A program made the position numbers and the translations under genes. Positions 58,531 to 64,000 of a DNA stretch of 64,000 nucleotides are shown here, one piece after another (within the stretch, counting starts at the first letter, position 1; each line of letters starts with the position of its first letter). The stretch lies in the NCBI GenBank assembly GCA_026419785.1, contig JAODTK010005853.1, positions 72,001 through 136,000 of the forward strand, in the 5' to 3' direction. Source of the stretch: Sclerodactyla briareus. Its lineage: Eukaryota; Echinodermata; Holothuroidea; Dendrochirotida; Sclerodactylidae. The notes under the pieces are model-generated. The model saw nothing but the letters and a program-made list of their open reading frames with translations, was not told where the DNA came from and did no database searches.

Positions 58531-59137
58531 TCTACTCCATCCAGTGTGTCAACAGTTGCCTCTTTGGCCCCCATTCCCCCTAACACAATCAATGTTCTGT
58601 GCCAGATATCGACGGCGCAAATCATTGTTAATTGACCCATGAGACATTTGTGACTTTGTGAAGGTCAGGGTCAAGAAGACATTATAGGCCATTATGAGTG
58701 AAATTATGCAAAATGCTCATCCTCCTACACAGAACATGCTTTTGCTTAAACTGTTTCTAATGTTCCTTTTGAGGGCTCTTTTCAGGTATTTGTTTTTCAG
58801 ATTGTGGATGCAACATCATATAGTGACTTAGAATTAAAATAGTATCATCTGATGAAAAAAGCACGTAACCAGTCATTCTTTGATTGATGTTGCCAAACTT
58901 GGACCCATTTTCCTCAACTTTTGGGACTTTAAGGTCAAGGTAAGGTTCATTTAAGCGGTGCGTAACAAACGTGAGTACAATGTTTATTGACTGCTGAATT
59001 TTTGCCATATGAAGTCAGGTCAAAGGTGTTTCGGGCACAATTAGGCCATGCTTGAACTGCCTTTCCGCTTGGCCATATTGTTTGAGGTCAGTCCCAAGGT
59101 CCACTAAGGTCAAGTTCTGCCTAAAGTTCCTTTTCTG
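58531..59137 (+). repeat. End of family B array
   Basis: 'gtgtgtcaacagttgcctctttggcccc', 'gatgcaacatcatatagtg', 'gatgaaaaaagcac' and 'gttgccaaacttggacccatttt' match 40,430-40,830. The stretch ends where the second tandem copy begins. Confidence 0.65.
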
Positions 59138-62100
59138 CATATTTTTTGAAGTTTTGTTGGATTTTGACGAAACTCGGTGGAGACGGTTTATCTATATTCC
59201 CAATAATTTTACAGTAGAAGGTCACCAAAGTTCATTTACTGTTACTAATTCGCATTTACCTAGGTTACATTTGCTAATAATTTATGCAGATTTAAAGTTG
59301 GTTGAATCCACTTGAAACTTGGTGGTGGAGATGGACAATAACCTCTTGATCCTGATAATTAACACCATGCAAAGGGTCACTTAAGGTCAATTTAATGTTA
59401 ATATGTTGATAGATTATGCAATTTTTCGAAGTTTTTTTGTTAAATGGCCAGTAACAATTGAATGAGTGCAGTTAGGGTGCTCGTAGAGATTTGTCATGGT
59501 ATTTTTGGTCAGCTGATCAAACAACATATAAAGACAGGTTAAAGGTCAAAGTCAGTCTTAGGAATGTCTTATTTTTTTTAGGAGTACAGGGCAAAGAAAT
59601 AAAAACGTCAATTTTGATATGTGATAGATCTCTGTCTGCTTCATAGATGAACCAACTCTTGCTTCGATCTGACACTTGGTCACCAGTTACAAGAGGCCAG
59701 GTTGCTTTTAATACCTTTTTTGGCGATAGTCAAGGGCCGTGGACCTGATTACATATGCTTTTTGGGGGCATGAGCAGCACATTGAAGCCAAGCTTTTCAT
59801 AAAAACCGTCATTGTCATCAAAGTCATTCTAAGGTCAAGAACTACTTCCAAATCATAACTTTCTGCCATAACTTCTAGTGATTGTGCGAAATGGCTGAAA
59901 TTTTAGGACATTCTGCTATTATCAAGGGTAACATTTTTCAATAAAAAAACGTTATTTCATCAAAGGTCTTCAATGGTCACTTCAGACAAAACTGTCAAAT
60001 AATAAACATTTCCTTCCGGCAACAAACCTCTAGAGACTGTAATGCTACCCATTTAAAATGGTATAGTTCTTGGGGCACCCGAGAGACCAGCTGATGCTGA
60101 CAGCACTTTATTAATACATGCCATCACTAACAAAAGGTTGCTCATCATTTCAACCCCTCCGGTATGGTATTTCCATTCATCTTAACTATATTCCTATCCG
60201 GTAACAGACAGAGATTTCATCGATTTCCAAAACCTGCCTTTTTATTACCTTGAGTTCCACTTCTCCTGTCCTCCTCGTCTGGGCCCCCTACACTGAACCA
60301 TAAGTGTAAACATGCAGGAAAACTGTGCCTGAATTTATATTAAACTGGAGCCTCTCTTGAAGCGTGGTTAAGATTACCCTACATTATTGACTATTTTCGT
60401 CATTTGTTTACTTACTACCAACTCTACCCGGCACCTATTCAAGATCAGGGTGCCAGGTTACCCTGCAGTAGAGGAGCTTATGTATTGGGTGAGACAGCTG
60501 CGAGTAACTCCCTCGGGAAGGCTTGTATTGGGGGTGGTTTCCTGGAAGTACTCGATAGAAATGAATCTTATGGGTGCACTTATGATTACAAACTTCTTAG
60601 ATTTAGGACCAGTACCACTTGACTATGGTCCAACCTTAGCCTTCCAAAATGTTAACATTGAATCGGGTCACTAGGGTTATGCTGTTTTTATGAATTGCGC
60701 GATTCATGCCATGGTTCACGTTTGGTTGAATTCGATGAATGTAAATTAAGTGGTGGGTTCACATGGGTCCTGAATAAGTGAATGAAGAAATGGGTCCACA
60801 AAAGTTGAATACATTGTCCTATTTGCAATAATTTATGCAATCTTATATAATACACTTCCTTTAACACTACACCCTTATTCCTGTTTGGGTAGACATTGTC
60901 ACTACTCCAAGTCGTTACGGATTTGAAATTGGTCCCTGATTAATAGGATGGTGTGTTCTTTTCTGTTAAATCTAATAACCAAAGAATCTTAAGAACTCTT
61001 AATGCCTTGTAATTGGTTCGCATGGGTTACTAATAATTGAAAACCACTGATCGCGTAACCAGCGATACACTGGGGGCGATCAGCCTTGTTTTTTCCTCTC
61101 TCTGCTGGCTGGGGTAAATGTGGAGGTTTCCTAAGATATATTTTGGGACAATCCTTGACATCTCATGGGGATAGTTTGGGTTGGTGTGTGGGGAGGGGCG
61201 GGGGAGGGTGTTTGCTTGCTGGCATGGGGGGGGATGGCATGTCTGGCTGCTTGGAAAAAATAAAAAATGCAATGCATAATAGAAGGAAATGATCTTTAAA
61301 AGGCACATAAAGCCCCGGCGCTAAGGGGATTTATTAAATTTCAAGTTGATTTCGGGTCAAAGAAGTGAGGGCGTGACTGAGCGATGAAACTTTAATCACT
61401 TGGGTATTTATTGAGAGAAGATTGGGTGGGGGGGCATGAAGAAAAAAAACAATTAAGGACTTTTGTAATAAGAGCAAACTTATTTGTCATTTATTTTAGG
61501 ATTTTATTGTTATCGTGAAAAATTGATCTTCGTTTGACATGACGATGGTCTGCATGAACTAGTTGGGTTTTTATATGTGTATGGGATGTCGTGATAATTA
61601 ACCACCGATCGCGCAACAGGCGAGACACTTTTTGGCATCGCCTGCGTTACATAGCGGGAGGACACTGAGGGGCCATTCTGTTTTGCATGGTTTATTCCAA
61701 ATTTAATAGTTTATTTTGATTTCATGAAAGCTTGATGGGTATGGTCTCCTTATAGTGCCCCCCCAAAAATGTTAACCATTGACCTGAGTCACTGGGGGTT
61801 ATATGCAGTGTGTAGAATTGGTTTCATCATGCACCTGTTTTTTGAGTTTGTTGTATTCATGAAATTTATTAAGTTTGGTCCACCATTGGTCCGGATGTAT
61901 TTGGATTTAGAGAATGGTCAACAGTTTGAATATTGTTGTCTAATTGCTGATTTCTGCAGTTTTAGTCCCATTTCCACAAAACTCCCACTCCTTAGTAGAC
62001 ATTGTCAATAATCCTTCCTTACAAATTTGAAATTGTTCACAGATCAGTAGGCTGTTTCCGTCATGCCTATACCGAAATTCTGAAGCACACTTGAATGCGC

Positions 62101-62459
62101 CTCGTGATTGTTCACATGGTGACTAAGAGAAGAAAACCTGATGATCGCGCAAACCGTCGAGGCCGGGGCGATCGCCTTGTTTTATAGTTAGGTCAAAACT
62201 CATCTGAGGTCCAAGAAAGTCACGTCTGAAAACTTGTTAACCATGAGAAATCAAGAATATTGGTCCAATCCAATGAAGTGGGTCAGCAGCTTTCTATTGT
62301 TTTTAGTGCAGACCGGGGTCAATATTTTTGTTGAAAATAGGAGATTGTGACGTTTATTTTTTATCTCCACATGACTCAACCACCTGCGATGGAAATTGGT
62401 GTGTAGCTCTCTTCTCATACACGGGACCCTTATTGTTTCATCAGGACTGAGTCATAGCT

Positions 62460-63378
62460 GATTCCTTGACAGTCAGATGAATTGATGCATCATTACAGTG
62501 TGTTGTGTGTATGTATGTGGTTTGATGTAGACGCTGGCTTGTTGACACGATCTCGACCCCACCCGGTATGGAGGAAGCTCATACTTGTTATGGCTTGTTC
62601 CCCATTGATGAAACATGACCTCTATGGTTTTGGAGTCAGGTCAGAGGTCATCTGAAGTCACCAGAGTCAAGTCTGAAAACCTGTTGACACGATAATTCCA
62701 TAATGTTTGGTGTGATCGGTTCAAACTTTGTGTGTAGCTTTCCTTATGGGGAGTGCAGGAACCCTATTGTTTTTGTAATAGGTCGAAGGTGAATTTTGGG
62801 TCACAAAAAGAAAATTTATTAAATAAGCATAATTTGCCGCAAATTTTGGGCTTGTGAACACGATAAACTCAACCCCACATGGGTGGATGAAGCGATACTT
62901 GGTATATGTGTCTGCAGAGATAACAATAACCCTGTTGTTTTGGGTCGGTCAAGGTCTCTGAGGTTACCAGAGCTCAAGTCTGAAAACCTTGGTACACAAT
63001 AATCCAGATGGTTGGTCTTATCGGTTTCAAATTTGTGTGTAGCTAGCTTATGAGGAGTACAAGAACCCTAGTGTTTTGGTATAGGTCTGGGTGATTTGGT
63101 AAAAAATAAATTTATATATGGGATTGGTGTTCCCGAAATGAGTTCATGAAACCTTTCGTTTTGAGGTCCCAGAGGTCAAAGATCTGGAAATGCCTGAAAT
63201 AGTGATATCTATCTACGTACAAGAGTCTAGGACACCCTTTTTGGCTCATTGGAAAAAAGGGAAATGTGGCAGACGTTATGTTTTCCACAATGAGCTGGTA
63301 CATCTCCCATTTGTCCTTGAGTCTGGCTTTAGGTTTGTTAAAGAAAGTCAAGGAATTCCGAAGCCTTTTGGCTTTCTG
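62460..63378 (+). mobile_element. Family C element in second tandem copy
   Basis: Head GATTCCTTGAC at 62,460-62,470, GT-rich run, monomers opening near 62,540 and 62,850, tail GTCAAGGAATTC at 63,347-63,358, then AAGCCTTTTGGCTTTCTG. The family B head hairpin (GCTCAAACC / GGTTGAGC) starts at 63,381, so B begins where C ends. Confidence 0.65.
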
Positions 63379-63380
63379 TT

Positions 63381-64000
63381 TAGCTCAAACCACTATACCT
63401 GGTTGAGCTATTGATCTGCATTCCCTCTATCTACTATCTATCCATCCAGCCATCCATCCATCCATCTATCTATCAATCGCATCCATCAGTCTGTCAACAA
63501 TTGCTTTTTTGCCTCCCAAACAGTCATTCTTTGAACGGATGTGCACCAACTTGGACACCCTTTCATTGACCCATGCAACATGTTTGACCTTTTAAGGTCA
63601 AGGTCAAAGGTTATTAAAGGGGCAATATGCCATTATGTTGTAGAATTTTAGAATGTTTTCTTCTCCTACAATTTCGGTGGCACATTGCTGATGTTCATCA
63701 TAATATGGTCTTCAGCCGTAACCTTCGAGTGTTCAGGAATTTTTGGTCACGTTTCCACTAGGGCCCTCAGGCCCATTTCATGAAAGTTCACACAATGGTC
63801 AATCTCCATCCCACAAGCTTCAATAATTTTCGTCAAAGTTTAATGCAATGTTTCTTGGGTAAAGGTCCATTAGGGGTGTTCGGGAAATTTTTGGCCCAGG
63901 GATTTTGGGGTCATAGGGCCCATTAATGTGGATACACACAAAATCTTGTATTCACAATCTTAGTTGCAACAGTGGCCTGATGTCAGTCATAATGATGGTC
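63381..64000 (+). mobile_element. Family B element head and monomers
   Basis: The hairpin head at 63,381-63,411 (TAGCTCAAACCACTATACC, then GGTTGAGCTATT) is the best preserved in the window. An ATCC-type run at 63,428-63,480 and monomers with GATGGTC phrases near 63,692 and 63,983 follow. It continues past the window. Confidence 0.65.

Larger units (their letters stand above)
52236..59137 (+). repeat. First copy of about 6.9-kb direct tandem unit
   Basis: Sequence from about 52,236 aligns in order with that from about 59,138, starting at 'tttttgaagttt..gttggattttgacgaaactcgg'. Matching landmarks are 53,517/60,411, the tail at 54,740/61,618, the family C heads at 55,611/62,460 and family C tails at 56,559/63,347. 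The offset shrinks from about 6,900 to 6,787 because of gaps. The unit contains the end of the nested A element, the A 3' half, a C element and a B array with a SINE. Confidence 0.7.
59138..64000 (+). repeat. Second copy of the 6.9-kb unit, cut by window end
   Basis: Collinear with 52,236-57,210. It contains the nested-element interior and right end (to about 61,090), the A 3' half with tail CAGGCGAGACA at 61,618-61,628, a core and GCGATCGCCTTGTTTT near 62,166-62,182, a family C element (62,460-63,378) and the first family B monomers. No SINE is reached before the window ends. Confidence 0.7.

Overview
This window reads as eukaryotic, probably animal, nuclear DNA made almost entirely of repeats. 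It contains a tRNA-derived SINE with A- and B-box promoters and a target-site duplication, MITE-type DNA transposons, dense GT and ATCC microsatellites, and a few short open stretches bounded by GT-AG-like splice signals. No operon, rRNA gene, free-standing tRNA gene or complete protein gene is visible. A marine invertebrate, perhaps a deuterostome, would fit the style of the SINE and of the large families of non-coding elements, but no protein homology supports that guess. Diverged copies of the same repeat differ mainly by 1-3 base insertions and deletions. This may mean uncorrected long-read error, so reading frames should be trusted little.

Three long families of non-coding elements occupy more than half of the window, nearly all on the + strand. 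Family A starts TGTCTCGCCTG within a short hairpin, then has a TG-rich run, a core of degenerate ~140-150-bp units, a G-rich block, an inverted copy of the head (CAGGCGAGACA) and a GCGATCGC stem-loop. Family C has the same plan with a different sequence: head GATTCCTTGAC in a hairpin, TG-rich run, ~310-bp tandem monomers, inverted tail GTCAAGGAATC and a stem-loop AAGCCTTTTGGCTT. Family B has a GCTCAACC/GGTTGAGC head hairpin and ~290-bp tandem monomers. This layout (asymmetric inverted repeats, with the 3' one internal to a terminal stem-loop, a tandem core, and insertion into T runs without a clear target duplication) is that of non-autonomous Helentron/Helitron2 elements (HINEs, as in DINE-1). 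I infer that class from structure only; no Rep/helicase gene is present.

Layout: 1-5,360 B/A/C arrays; 5,363-7,500 apparently single-copy with a candidate exon; 7,520-9,620 a GC-rich degenerate array; 9,620-13,600 balanced, then A+C-rich unassigned DNA; 14,100-15,880 B/C; 15,880-20,580 low-copy DNA with candidate exons at 16.1-18.1 kb; 20,589-23,242 family A; 23,243-27,500 low-copy DNA with a CpG-rich block at 24.5-25.4 kb; 27,504-33,860 nested A, B, D, E and F repeats with two copies of one PIF/Harbinger-like MITE; 33,861-39,165 mixed; 39,170-45,290 E/D/B/C/A repeats; 46,230-51,410 a CpG-rich block of minisatellites; 51,420-64,000 A/C/B repeats organised as a ~6.9-kb direct tandem duplication that continues past the window edge.

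There is little evidence of genes working together. The few exon-like stretches are isolated and unidentified. The coherent story is one of element biology: rolling-circle-like families that nest in each other, form head-to-tail arrays, and were then amplified by segmental duplication.
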